Part shown: one piece after another, positions 1 to 8,744 of the stretch
How the letters are laid out: every line of letters starts with the position of its first letter
Numbering within the stretch: position 1 is the first letter of the stretch
NCBI GenBank assembly: GCA_020638335.1
Contig: JACKIT010000007.1
Span: 1-64,000, forward strand
From: Rhodospirillales bacterium
Lineage (GTDB): Bacteria > Pseudomonadota > Alphaproteobacteria > Micavibrionales > Micavibrionaceae
DNA length: 64,000 nucleotides
Direction of reading: 5' to 3'
Position numbers and translations under genes: made by a program
The notes under the pieces: model-generated
The model's input: the letters and a program-made list of their open reading frames with translations, nothing else
What the model was told of the DNA's origin: nothing
The model's database searches: none

Positions 1-909
1 AATGCGGCGCTTTATACGGTTGATGGCTCTGTACGTCCCGGCGCTGCGCGTGCGACGCAAACTCAGGGGAAAGAGCTGTCTTATAACAATCTCAACGATA
101 CGGATGCAGCGTTTGAGCTTGTGGCTGAATTTGATGAGCCAGCGGTAGCGATTATCAAACATGCGAACCCGTGCGGCGTGGCGATGGCGGATGATATGCT
201 GGAGGCTTATAACCGCGCCTTTGCCTGCGACCCGGTAAGCGCCTTCGGCGGTATTATCGCGCTGAACCGTACCTTAACAAAAGACACGGCGGAAGCTATC
301 CTTCAAAAATTCTGTGAAGTGATTATTGCGCCCGATATTGCCGCCGATGCGATTGAAGTGCTCAAAACCAAGAAGAATGTGCGGGTTCTGACTACCGGCG
401 GAATGCCGAATCTGGCGCAAAAACGCCGGATGGTTACGCGCATTGCGGGCGGCTTGCTGGTGCAGGATTCTGATAATGGGCAGACGCTGGAAGATGATTT
501 GAAGGTGGTTACGGACCGTGAACCGACCAAAGAAGAGCTTAAAGACATGCTGTTTGCTTTCCGCGTGGCCAAACACGTCAAATCCAACGCGATTGTCTAC
601 GCAAAAAACGGCGCGACTGTCGGGATTGGCGCCGGACAGATGAGCCGGGTGGACAGTGCGCGCATTGCGGCGTGGAAGTCTGCCGAAGCAGCTAAAGAGC
701 TAGGGCTGGACGAGCCACTGGCCAAAGGCTCTGTCGTGGCTTCTGATGCGTTCTTCCCGTTTGCCGATGGGTTGATCAGCGCGGCGGAGGCCGGCGTCAC
801 GGCTGTGATCCAGCCTGGCGGATCGATCCGCGATGATGAAGTCATTGAAGCGGCCAATGAACGCGGTCTGGCGATGGTGATGACCGGTATGCGGCATTTC
901 CGGCATTAA
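1..909 (+). CDS. purH: Bifunctional purine biosynthesis protein PurH, 3' part
   Basis: The open frame runs in from the left edge, so the start and the IMP cyclohydrolase domain lie outside. The visible 302 residues are the AICAR transformylase part, which moves a formyl group from 10-formyl-THF to AICAR in late purine synthesis. Supporting motifs are KELSYNNLNDTDAA near the left edge, the catalytic Lys-His in IKHANPCGVA, FFPFADG, and the family-typical ending MTGMRHFRH. A GTG at 121 could look like a start, but family similarity continues upstream of it. A factor-independent terminator follows at 1008. purC lies near the other end of the window, so purine genes are scattered here. The identification is secure. 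Confidence 0.97.
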   Translation, partial: NAALYTVDGSVRPGAARATQTQGKELSYNNLNDTDAAFELVAEFDEPAVAIIKHANPCGVAMADDMLEAYNRAFACDPVSAFGGIIALNRTLTKDTAEAILQKFCEVIIAPDIAADAIEVLKTKKNVRVLTTGGMPNLAQKRRMVTRIAGGLLVQDSDNGQTLEDDLKVVTDREPTKEELKDMLFAFRVAKHVKSNAIVYAKNGATVGIGAGQMSRVDSARIAAWKSAEAAKELGLDEPLAKGSVVASDAFFPFADGLISAAEAGVTAVIQPGGSIRDDEVIEAANERGLAMVMTGMRHFRH

Positions 910-924
910 TATCTCTTCTTATGA

Positions 925-1080
925 TGTCATCCCGGAGGCGATGCGACTTGTCCGCCGAAGCCTTGGCGTAGGTGGAATCATCGCTTAAACGTCCGGGATC
1001 CATATGCGAACCGCTTTTAGCGGTTCTCTTTTTCTGGATTCCCGCTGTGCTAGCGCCTTCGGCGCGCCGCGGGAATGACA
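925..1080. repeat. Dispersed palindromic chromosomal repeat (REP-like), composite copy
   Basis: The block begins TGTCATCCCGG and ends CGGGAATGACA, near-inverted ends, and contains internal inverted segments. The same end motif (GTCAT-CCGAG/GCGAG ... GGATGAC/GCAATGAC) recurs at 14541, 29079, 51688, 53301 and 55674 and in variant form at 53614 and 53993. All copies are intergenic. Such repeats are known from many alphaproteobacteria; no coding capacity is seen. Confidence 0.75.
1008..1034 (+). terminator. Factor-independent terminator after purH
   Basis: An 8-bp perfect stem GAACCGCT / AGCGGTTC with a TTT loop is followed by TCTTTTT. It lies about 100 bases after the purH stop, inside the composite repeat, and is oriented to end purH transcription. 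Confidence 0.8.
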
Positions 1081-1129
1081 TCTCTATAAATCGCTTTTTC
1101 CATATTTTTTATAATTCTTAACGGCTTTG

Positions 1130-1144
1130 TTAAGACTTTTTTAA
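1130..1144. promoter_or_regulatory. CtrA-like TTAA-N7-TTAA motif in the gap before 1372
   Basis: The 1081-1371 gap has no convincing gene. It contains TTAA-GACTTTT-TTAA, an exact match to the half-site spacing recognised by the alphaproteobacterial cell-cycle regulator CtrA, embedded in an AT-rich stretch with an overlapping inverted repeat CTTAAC/GTTAAG. A single match in AT-rich DNA can be chance; no clear -35/-10 pair was fixed here. Confidence 0.3.
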
Positions 1145-1371
1145 CTCCGCCTCTATACCATGGGGACTGAGATATAAGGGCGCAGTGTTTTATACGTGCG
1201 CCTCGTTGGATGAAAAACCCGGCTAAGAGGTTGAAAATCCAAGAGTATAAGAGGGTATGAAAAAGACAGATTTCCAAGGTTCAGAACGCGAAATCCCCCT
1301 TCATCCCTCTTAAAGAAAAGAATAACCCGCAGACGCCAGATGGATGTTTGCAGAAACGAAAAAGGTTTTAG

Positions 1372-1881
1372 ATGGGATTTTGGTTACCATTCATGGCACT
1401 GGCAGGCGGCGGTTGGTATGGCGCCAATAAATTGAGCGATGGTGCGCTGAATGAAAAAGCTGGCGCGTTCATCAGCGACACGGCTTCAGAATTTGGAGAG
1501 AAGGCTGTTGATACTGCTCTTGAGAAAGCCGGAGCCGGTGAAAATTCAGCCTTTGGCGACTTCTTTAAAGATCACTGGGGAAAAGTGCTGTTGACAGGCG
1601 GCGGATTGCTCGCCGCGATGAAACTTCCCAAGCCTTTACGCGGCCTTGCTATCGCTGCGGCGCTGGTTATCAGCCTGATTACGGTCGCACAACATTATTC
1701 ATCCGAAAAACTCCAGAGCGATTTTGAGGTTGCCCAAAGTGGTGAAGGCGCTGCTCCCCAGCGGCATATCGTGATGAGAGATGGTTTTGATCCCAGCGAT
1801 TCAAATATTGTCGGACAGACCCGTTTTGGGCCGCGCACGAATGATCGTTCCGGTCCGGAACCTGAAGCGGAACCGGTGTAG
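1372..1881 (+). CDS. Unknown membrane protein sharing a module with the giant protein downstream
   Basis: 169 aa, no family recognised. Residues 1-16 are hydrophobic. A helical stretch follows, then a two-segment membrane hairpin at about 68-107 (HWGKVLLTGGGLLAAMKL, short Lys/Pro turn, GLAIAAALVISLITVA). The polar tail contains GFDP (residues 138-141) and ends Pro/Glu-rich. The same order, an SFG-A-D stretch, a W-K-starting hairpin, then N/DGFDP, is found near the C-terminus of the giant protein that starts 57 bases after this stop. I infer that both proteins sit in the inner membrane and may interact, and that they form an operon. The start has only a weak ribosome binding site, so a nearby alternative is possible. 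Confidence 0.7.
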   Translation: MGFWLPFMALAGGGWYGANKLSDGALNEKAGAFISDTASEFGEKAVDTALEKAGAGENSAFGDFFKDHWGKVLLTGGGLLAAMKLPKPLRGLAIAAALVISLITVAQHYSSEKLQSDFEVAQSGEGAAPQRHIVMRDGFDPSDSNIVGQTRFGPRTNDRSGPEPEAEPV

Positions 1882-1938
1882 ACGAAACAAGGATAACAAG
1901 TCCGAAAAGGGCACAAGAGTAAACTAGAGGGTAAATAG

Positions 1939-4900
1939 ATGGCCGATACGGCAGAAGAAAAGAGAAAGAAGGAAGCGGAGAGCATAACAGATATTCTGCT
2001 TATGCTCTATGGCGGCAGTTACGCTTACTATCGCCCGGCCTCTTTCACGCCGGCTGTCCTTACCTCTGATGATGAAAGCCCTGATGCAGAGGCGCTAGTC
2101 CCGGTTGCTGCGGCTAGTGGCGCGACCGGCGCGACGGTTGCTGCCGAGCCGACAGAACCGGAAACAACCGAAACGGTTATGGAGCTGCGCGGAAGCGATG
2201 GCCAGCTTATCGCGCTTAACCCGGCGGTTCTTAAAGGCCCGCTGGCCGCGCGGCAGCAGTTTGCGAGCAATGATCCGCGCATTACCGTTTCACCTGATCT
2301 CTACGACAAAGATAAAAACGCCTTTTGGAAAGCGAAGGGATACGATGGCAGCATTTTCAAAGAAACCGGGTTCTTTGAATCGATCTTCGACAATGATCTG
2401 ACGGACGATGTGCTGGCCGAGAATAACAGCTTTATCAAAGCGGCTAAAATCGTTTATGAAGCCGAAGAAGGTCATGCATGGACTGGTTCTGACAACAAAG
2501 CACTGACAGACTGGACCATGAATCACATGCGCGCAATTAAAAACAACCTTGTTGTTGGCGCTCAAAATATGTGGCAGAATTCTAATGCTTCGCAGCACGT
2601 TCAAGATGCCTTTAAATTCGTTGGTGATGCCTATGACCAAAAAGACTGGACGGCTTTAGGGCTGACGAAAGCGGTAGGCTGGACCATCGTAGACCCATCG
2701 AATCTGATCGGTGGCGGTCTTATCGCCAAAGCGGGTTTAAAGGCCGTTAAGGTAAGCGGGGCGACGGGCTTCCTTAAGAGGGCGGGTGAATTTACAGCTA
2801 AAACCGTTCTACCTGCTGCAGGTTTGGGCGCTGTGACCGCCCTTGCAGATAGCGCAATTGAACAAAACATAGGTTACCATGCCGGGGCACAAGAAAGACG
2901 TCTTGTCGTGTCAAGAACCGTACTGGACACGACGACAGGCGCTCTGACCGGGGCTGGATTTTCTGTTATAGGCGGTCTTGTCGTACCGGCAGCAAGCAAG
3001 ATCATTGCACCGAAAATTTCAAAAAGACTGAGCAAAAAGCATAAGGAAGCCGCGGCGCCTGATGTTGAGGCCAAAGACAAAACCGAAGCCGAAACGCCGA
3101 AGGCGGATGAGCCGGTGGTGGAGGCGGAAAAGATTGAGGCTCCAAAACCGGAAGATGTGGTGGAAACCGACAAGATTGCGACTGAACCGCCAGAGGTTAA
3201 GTTTCCTGATACCAAGGCGGCGAATGAAGAACAATATAGTGAGTTTTATGATGCGCCGGGTTCTCGTCAGAAAAAGGCCCACAAGCCAACACCTGATGAA
3301 TACGCAGATAGCCTTGAAAGAGCCATCAAAGGTGAAGCACAACCTGCGCCGGGGGCGGCCTCTAATACTGCCGACAACGGCAGCACTATTATCAATAATT
3401 ACGGAACTATGAATTATAATAGTCCGGGTGGTCAGGGTGCGGCTATTGATGGTGGTGCACCGACAGGGACGACGCGCACGGCGGACGCAGGGACGGACGC
3501 GCCAGCGCCAGAGGCGAAGACAAAGCCCGGCAAAGCAGGCGATGATGGAAAAAGCGCAGAGACACCGGAAGCAAAAGAGACAGCGGGAACGGTAACAAAA
3601 AAACCGGAAGCGACGGATGATGCGGGCGCAAAGACGCCGGAGGCAGAAAAGCCGGAAGCCACAACCGCTGGTGTGGGTGAGCCCAAAAACGCTAAGAAAA
3701 GTGCTGATGATGAAAAAATCGTACATGTTGATTTCCCAGATGGAGCCCCTCCTCCCCCAGAATTCAAGAAAATAAAAGACTGGGGTAACCAGTTTCTGTT
3801 TAGACGGAAGTGGGTCTATGATCCCTACCAAGGATGGAAAGATTATCGCGCTCTGCGTGTTGAGTCGGCGATGACGAATCCAAGGCCGATTATTAAACCT
3901 GTTGTCGATTATGCTGATGGTCGAATGGAAAAGTGGGGGCTAACCAAAGGGCTTTATGACCTTAATCAGTCCATACAGAATATTGCTACCTCAGACATGA
4001 AAAGTCTGCAAACTAAAATGCTCGAAAAAATGGAAGCATTTTCGGATGCAAACAGAGAAAATTTGAAAAAATTTCAGGCCGAGATTAAGGCACTAAGAAA
4101 ACATGTCGAACTTAATTACAAAACTTTAAAAGATGATAATGGCAAGTTTGTTAAAAATGACGGGCGTTATCATGGTTTGATTGAGACAATTGCAAAGGAT
4201 ATTGATGGAAATGGAATAGGGCATAAAAAGGCGCTACTGGCTTATTTGGATGATCTTATAAAGACCTCTGGAGATCTACAAAAGCCAGATTTTGGTGATA
4301 CCGGAAAGCGTGTAGTAAATCTGGAATATCAGTCAGGCATGCCGATGAAGGATGTGCATGCACTAAAAACACACAGCCTTCATAAAATTTTTACAATGGT
4401 TGAAGATGCCCATGCCCGCTTGCATGTTCACGAAACAACCACCGGGGATCAGGGACCACAAATCCCCTTTATAGGCACCAGAATTTTATATCCAAAACGT
4501 CCACTTAAGGAAGTCAACGGCATTAAAATCGGCGTCACAAGGGAAGAACGCGAGTCCGTGATTAGAATGATTCAAGCAGGCCATTATGAAGCCGAACCAA
4601 CGCTCAAAAAACGATCAGACCCTTCTAACCTTGAAGCCGTTATTATGGATTTGGAAGTTGAATACAAAAAATATATAAGTAAGGATGGGAATGATGTAAC
4701 CACATGGCCTGTGGAGGATACGAAGATTTTTGCCTCTGCCCTTGCTGGCGTTGTCAGGGACGGTTATGGACATGAAGCCCTGCATGTAGCACGCCGCATG
4801 ATGATGCGTGTAGGCTCCGGCAGTAGGCGCGTCACGATTCCACCAAATATAACGGACAACCCTAGCTTTAAAGAATCGTTGGGCGATGTAATTCATACCG

Positions 4901-6963
4901 AATATTACAAGCGGTGGAAAAAAAGTTTTGATGCCGTTATTGATCGTAAGCATATAACCGGCAAAGAAGAAGAAGGTTGGGGACCGACGAGTAGCGCAGG
5001 ACGTGATTCAGAAGAACAAGCAATGGAAAGAAGCTACTTCTGGCATTACATGTTCCGCTTCCCCGGAGACAAACCATGGTCAAAGCCTGCCGAAATCAGG
5101 TTTCAAGCTATTTTTCAAAACAGATTTACAAATCTCTACAACTACGCTATGGGCGGCTACACCTCCCCTATAATGAAAGAAGGAAAGCCGACCCCTCGCC
5201 TTGAAGGACACCTTAATCTGTTATTATGGCGAGATAAGCCTAAAGAAGAAGATTACAATAAGTGGAGAGATAATCTTATTCTCCGCGCGCCCTCCTGGTT
5301 GAAAACGCCAACACGGTTTGCTTTTGGTGGGGTTACCTACACACCTATAATGTATGCAACCGGAGGGTCATTCGCACTTGTCGGTTCAGAGAAAGCTTAC
5401 CAGTGGGCCTTTGATGACGATGAAGATACGTGGATGGGGAATACTGGCCGCTGGCTTGGGCAAAAAGCTCTATATACTGCGGATATCGTTAGAGATTGGA
5501 CGGTTGGCTGGACAGAAGATGTTCCTTATTTGGGGGCGACTCTCAATGCCGTGCCGATTGAAGAAGCCAATGAGTATTTTTTCCGGGCGGGCAAGCCTGA
5601 GCGTAAGGTTTCTGCTTCTTCCGGTGCCAGCCCGGTAGCGGCAGATCAACAAATGCCGCCGCCTATCACCCTGCCGGCGGGGCAGGCGCTCAGCAAAGAA
5701 TTTATCACGGGTACTCTGGACCGCAACATTGCGAAGCGGAAAACCGAAGTGGAGATTGCCGAAAGTGCGTTGAAGACTGCAAAGAGAGACCATGCCCGTT
5801 TGAAGAAAATCGCGGGTAAGGACGATTCTGACGCGAACACAACAGCCCGTGACGATGCGGAGACTGCCAAAAACAATGCTCAAACTGCCTTGGATCAACG
5901 TGAAGCCTCTCTGGATACTCTCCAGTTCAAACGCACCAAGGCGGTGATTGCGTTTAGAACCTCGGCTTTTAAGGATGACCCGACCCTTCAAAGCAAGATC
6001 ACCGAAATTTTGTTGGACATGCAGGATGCCGGGCCGGGGATCAGCAAAAAGTTCGATTTGTTGGATGACGCCTTGTTTGCCGGGGCGCTGGATCTGGCCG
6101 GTAAAGAGGGCGAGTATACGAAAAAAGACCTTCAAGAGGCCATTACCAAAGTCTTCCCGGCCGATGCGAAAAAGCGTGAGGCTGATAAGAAAAAACAGCC
6201 CTATAGCCAGACCAGCACGCGGCCAAGCGAAAGTTTCGGCAATATGGCCGAGGACGGTGTTAACTGGGCTCTAGACTGGACCGGCGCAGATGCCAAGAGC
6301 GGCTGGCTGGGCCGGACGTTTAACAAAATGGGAGATTGGGGCCGGGCGTTTGGGGGCTTCTGGGGCGATCTTTCCACTACGTGGAAGGCCGGAATTATCG
6401 GCGTTGCGGGCTTTTTCGGCGTTGGCATGTTTTTGAAGAAGCAGCTCGGATGGTTTGGAAGTCTCCCATTTGTCGGACTTATTCTTGGGCTGATCGGCTT
6501 TGCACTCACCGGTAAAGCAGCGCATGCCTATATGAACCGCCCGAAAGAAGGCACCGTGCAAGGCACGAACGGTTTCGACCCCAATCCAACCGAAGACAGC
6601 CAGAAACATGGCGAGAAAAAAGCCAAGATGGGTAATGCCAAGACTACCGGCAAGTATACCGTCATAGAGGGGCAGAAATCTACAGATACGCGCGAAATCG
6701 AAACCGGCATGTATTCCGTGCAGGCGAATACTTCGGGTAAAAAAGGCTTTGCGCCTCAAAAGGTTGTCTATCTCATGACCAATGACGGGATTGGCGACAA
6801 TGCGTTGGAAGATCAAGCAAAGACGGCCAGCCACATTCCGTCCGGATTGAAAAATGTGATCTCCGCCAGGGACAGCGTGTTTGACGGCATCACACATGAC
6901 AGCAGAGTCTTGCGCCGCACCAGCGCCAACGACTTTGAATATGACGCGCCAGCCGTTGCTTAA
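1939..6963 (+). CDS. Giant (1674 aa) membrane-associated protein of unknown function
   Basis: No family recognised. Layout by residue: about 1-250 mixed polar; 250-355 Gly/Ala-rich hydrophobic (WTIVDPSNLIGGG, KTVLPAAGLGAVTALA, GFSVIGGLVVPAASK), likely membrane-active; 368-588 low-complexity Pro/Ala/Lys/Glu with an Asn/Tyr patch (NNYGTMNYN); 590-1240 folded-looking, Trp/Tyr-rich; 1255-1340 Lys/Ala/Asp-rich helices, probable coiled coil; 1480-1531 two-segment membrane hairpin; then GFDP and a 140-residue soluble tail. There is no signal peptide. The Gly/Ala-rich segment and size recall phage ejection proteins or pre-toxin regions, but no catalytic motif is visible, so I assign no function. It is probably co-transcribed with the 1372 gene. 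ATG is preceded by GAGGGTAAATAG. Confidence 0.85.
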   Translation: MADTAEEKRKKEAESITDILLMLYGGSYAYYRPASFTPAVLTSDDESPDAEALVPVAAASGATGATVAAEPTEPETTETVMELRGSDGQLIALNPAVLKGPLAARQQFASNDPRITVSPDLYDKDKNAFWKAKGYDGSIFKETGFFESIFDNDLTDDVLAENNSFIKAAKIVYEAEEGHAWTGSDNKALTDWTMNHMRAIKNNLVVGAQNMWQNSNASQHVQDAFKFVGDAYDQKDWTALGLTKAVGWTIVDPSNLIGGGLIAKAGLKAVKVSGATGFLKRAGEFTAKTVLPAAGLGAVTALADSAIEQNIGYHAGAQERRLVVSRTVLDTTTGALTGAGFSVIGGLVVPAASKIIAPKISKRLSKKHKEAAAPDVEAKDKTEAETPKADEPVVEAEKIEAPKPEDVVETDKIATEPPEVKFPDTKAANEEQYSEFYDAPGSRQKKAHKPTPDEYADSLERAIKGEAQPAPGAASNTADNGSTIINNYGTMNYNSPGGQGAAIDGGAPTGTTRTADAGTDAPAPEAKTKPGKAGDDGKSAETPEAKETAGTVTKKPEATDDAGAKTPEAEKPEATTAGVGEPKNAKKSADDEKIVHVDFPDGAPPPPEFKKIKDWGNQFLFRRKWVYDPYQGWKDYRALRVESAMTNPRPIIKPVVDYADGRMEKWGLTKGLYDLNQSIQNIATSDMKSLQTKMLEKMEAFSDANRENLKKFQAEIKALRKHVELNYKTLKDDNGKFVKNDGRYHGLIETIAKDIDGNGIGHKKALLAYLDDLIKTSGDLQKPDFGDTGKRVVNLEYQSGMPMKDVHALKTHSLHKIFTMVEDAHARLHVHETTTGDQGPQIPFIGTRILYPKRPLKEVNGIKIGVTREERESVIRMIQAGHYEAEPTLKKRSDPSNLEAVIMDLEVEYKKYISKDGNDVTTWPVEDTKIFASALAGVVRDGYGHEALHVARRMMMRVGSGSRRVTIPPNITDNPSFKESLGDVIHTEYYKRWKKSFDAVIDRKHITGKEEEGWGPTSSAGRDSEEQAMERSYFWHYMFRFPGDKPWSKPAEIRFQAIFQNRFTNLYNYAMGGYTSPIMKEGKPTPRLEGHLNLLLWRDKPKEEDYNKWRDNLILRAPSWLKTPTRFAFGGVTYTPIMYATGGSFALVGSEKAYQWAFDDDEDTWMGNTGRWLGQKALYTADIVRDWTVGWTEDVPYLGATLNAVPIEEANEYFFRAGKPERKVSASSGASPVAADQQMPPPITLPAGQALSKEFITGTLDRNIAKRKTEVEIAESALKTAKRDHARLKKIAGKDDSDANTTARDDAETAKNNAQTALDQREASLDTLQFKRTKAVIAFRTSAFKDDPTLQSKITEILLDMQDAGPGISKKFDLLDDALFAGALDLAGKEGEYTKKDLQEAITKVFPADAKKREADKKKQPYSQTSTRPSESFGNMAEDGVNWALDWTGADAKSGWLGRTFNKMGDWGRAFGGFWGDLSTTWKAGIIGVAGFFGVGMFLKKQLGWFGSLPFVGLILGLIGFALTGKAAHAYMNRPKEGTVQGTNGFDPNPTEDSQKHGEKKAKMGNAKTTGKYTVIEGQKSTDTREIETGMYSVQANTSGKKGFAPQKVVYLMTNDGIGDNALEDQAKTASHIPSGLKNVISARDSVFDGITHDSRVLRRTSANDFEYDAPAVA

Positions 6964-7095
6964 GCCCTTACAAGTCAAAGGCTTATCAAGCTCTTTATCC
7001 GCTCTTGTCTAGATGCTATGATAGTGCGTTGGGGTGCGATTGCGCCCTGCTTTTGCATCCATCCTTTTGCCCTGCTTTCCGGGCATATTCAAATT

Positions 7096-7464
7096 ATGAA
7101 CGACGAGTCAAAGCATAAAAAAGACAGTATCAAGAAAGCTTTCTCACCCGGGGAAGCCAAGGACAAGCCGTCTTTGTTCCTGCCTGACGAGATGGATATT
7201 TATTGCAATAAAATCACCAAGGAAACCTTTATTTTCCACGGTAAAAAGGTTGATTATGATGCCCTTGAGAGAATGGAATATAATCCAAAGGATCACAGCG
7301 TTGATGTTTTTCTGAAAGACGGCAGTGTTTTGGATCTGGGCGTGAAAATCCAGTGGCTTATCCGGCCTTATTTCACCAAAGCCGAGGAAGTGCAGATTGT
7401 TCAAACCAAAGACGGCGAGGCGATTGACGGGACGTTCATTCCCATTACACATAAAGGTAAATAA
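7096..7464 (+). CDS. Unknown 122-aa protein, paralogue of the 7619 gene
   Basis: Soluble, acidic/basic mixed, no signal peptide, no family recognised. Residues about 35-120 align with the next gene: [D]I----, VF/IFH-K-, -VD, FV/VF-(L)DDG/KDG, a D-G pair, then a Gly-Thr/Lys-Phe/Tyr-IPI/IPL ending before a basic tail. I chose ATG 7096 rather than the upstream in-frame ATG at 7018 because it gives exactly the 122-residue length of the paralogue and removes a poorly supported Cys/Trp-rich leader. It follows the giant-protein gene by about 130 bases and may belong to the same accessory island. Confidence 0.7.
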   Translation: MNDESKHKKDSIKKAFSPGEAKDKPSLFLPDEMDIYCNKITKETFIFHGKKVDYDALERMEYNPKDHSVDVFLKDGSVLDLGVKIQWLIRPYFTKAEEVQIVQTKDGEAIDGTFIPITHKGK

Positions 7465-7523
7465 AAGGTTAATATTTACCTCAAGATTCACATGTAAATA
7501 TCTGAAAAATATAGCTATTTTCT

Positions 7524-7553
7524 TTGCTTTTTTGAAAAATGCTATGGTACAAT
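7524..7553 (+). promoter_or_regulatory. Possible sigma-70 promoter before the 7619 gene
   Basis: TTGCTT (7524-7529), 18-base spacer, TACAAT (7548-7553) in a very AT-rich gap of 154 bases between the two paralogues. The -35 match is only moderate. If real, the second paralogue has its own promoter. Confidence 0.3.
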
Positions 7554-7618
7554 ATATTTGTTAAAGGCGGACGCAGGCAGATGTGGTCTTTCAATAAAAA
7601 TATGAGTATACTGCCGTT

Positions 7619-7987
7619 ATGACAGAAGATACTCATAGTGAAAGTTCAAATCGCCCGGACGTTGGAACACTGGTCGATTTCGTATACGGGGTTGATGAAG
7701 ACAACCCGCTGGATATTGAGGTCGCCGTAAATGAAGAGGGGCGCGTCGTAGTTTTTCATGATAAGCCCTTTAAGGTGGATTTATCTTGGTTTGAATATGA
7801 TTTGGGAACAAGCAAACTGGATTTTGTACTTGATGACGGAGAAATAAGAGATGCAGGCATGCAAATAGCCCCTCAAATCTCCAAACATATGCAAAATAGT
7901 CACCAAATCTTAACAGTTTTGATGGATGATAAAACGGGAGAACCGAAAGAGGGAAAATATATACCGCTTATCCTTCATCAAAAATAA
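7619..7987 (+). CDS. Unknown 122-aa protein, paralogue of the 7096 gene
   Basis: Small soluble acidic protein without recognised family, signal peptide or membrane segment. It shares length and a C-terminal two-thirds pattern with the preceding gene (VVFHDKPFKVD against FIFHGKKVDYD; LDFVLDDGEIRDAG against VDVFLKDGSVLDLG; GEPKEGKYIPL against GEAIDGTFIPI). This is clear tandem duplication followed by strong divergence. A separate promoter may lie at 7524. The function cannot be read from the sequence. Confidence 0.75.
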   Translation: MTEDTHSESSNRPDVGTLVDFVYGVDEDNPLDIEVAVNEEGRVVVFHDKPFKVDLSWFEYDLGTSKLDFVLDDGEIRDAGMQIAPQISKHMQNSHQILTVLMDDKTGEPKEGKYIPLILHQK

Positions 7988-8047
7988 AAGTTCTGTATAA
8001 GCAGGCATAATAATAAACGGCAAAATAGAAAATAGAGGAGTGTAAAA

Positions 8048-8224
8048 ATGAGTTTTGATAAAGGCATACTCTGTAACACATTCGCCCAAAGATGTTCATT
8101 TGGTGTCGATGGAAGCATAAGCCACGCAACACCGCGGACAGGTGCAGATGTTCATCTTGACAAACCTTTAGAACTAAGCGGGATGAATATGGACTTAACA
8201 TGCGACCCAACAGCGCAACCTTAA
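8048..8224 (+). CDS. Small (58 aa) unknown protein
   Basis: ATG at 8048 is preceded by GAGGAG at 8035-8040 with 7-base spacing, a near-ideal ribosome binding site. The product begins MSFDKGILCNTFAQRC and ends TCDPTAQP; it has three cysteines, no membrane segment and no recognised family. It sits 60 bases after the second 122-aa paralogue on the same strand and is convergent with the peptidase-inhibitor gene. The good binding site is the main reason to call it. Confidence 0.5.
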   Translation: MSFDKGILCNTFAQRCSFGVDGSISHATPRTGADVHLDKPLELSGMNMDLTCDPTAQP

Positions 8225-8261
8225 TGTCCAGAGACAACCATAAAAACTTTATAAGTATCGC

Positions 8262-8744
8262 TTAACCACACCAGATGCGGGTGATAACGCCCGCTTCGTC
8301 GGTTTCAAAGTTGACACGTGCGGGGCTGTAATCTTGCGTCATCACCCAGCCGGGTGGCAAAACTCTATAAGGGCGCTTTGCGTCCTTTATGACTCCCAGC
8401 ATATCTTCTTGCAGTTTCATCCCAACCCAGGGTTCAAAATTACATGTATAACTCTTCATTTCCAGTGACGTCGCAGTCTTTATCGCTGCGCCAATAACAG
8501 GATCTCTCCCTGGCGCAACTGTCGTACCTCCCCGGCCACGGTTACTGACCGGTACATCGGGAATCATTTCTTCCAGCGTATCAGGCAGACGCTGCTCGCC
8601 TTCCTTCTGCCCCAGCCCGACGATAAGCCCAAAAACCAGCGGTACAGCCAGCAAGGCCAGCCAAAGCGTTGGACTGGATGGTCCCGGTGCGGCACGATCT
8701 TGCAGGATAATCTTTTTTTCAGGCTGTTTCTGTTCTTCATCCAT
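8262..8744 (-). CDS. Membrane-anchored peptidase inhibitor I78 family protein
   Basis: 160 aa. A basic/acidic N-terminus is followed by one membrane segment at about 27-46 (LWLALLAVPLVFGLIVGLG), placing the rest in the periplasm. The C-terminal 60 residues match the I78 inhibitor pattern: W-G--L, then P-RVLPPG-----DY-P-R-N---D--G-I-R--CG, ending in the family-typical Cys-Gly. Members block serine proteases such as elastase and subtilisin. The gene is convergent with the 58-aa gene and divergent from the 8876 gene. The anchor suggests protection of the cell's own envelope. The target protease is unknown. Confidence 0.75.
   Translation of the reverse strand: MDEEQKQPEKKIILQDRAAPGPSSPTLWLALLAVPLVFGLIVGLGQKEGEQRLPDTLEEMIPDVPVSNRGRGGTTVAPGRDPVIGAAIKTATSLEMKSYTCNFEPWVGMKLQEDMLGVIKDAKRPYRVLPPGWVMTQDYSPARVNFETDEAGVITRIWCG

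Noticed and set aside
3019..3831. 270-aa open frame on the - strand opposite the giant protein
   Set aside because: Arg/Phe/Cys-rich composition typical of antisense to a Lys/Pro/Ala-rich low-complexity region; no binding site.
1939..6963. Giant protein considered as a podovirus gp16-type ejection protein missing from the phage block
   Set aside because: Only general features (Gly/Ala-rich hydrophobic part, size) agree; no transglycosylase motif, and the gene is 34 kb away in another context.
7091..7106. Similar sequence around ATG 7096 and ATG 20813 (CA-ATTATGAA-GAC)
   Set aside because: The downstream proteins are unrelated; short AT-rich match is most likely chance.
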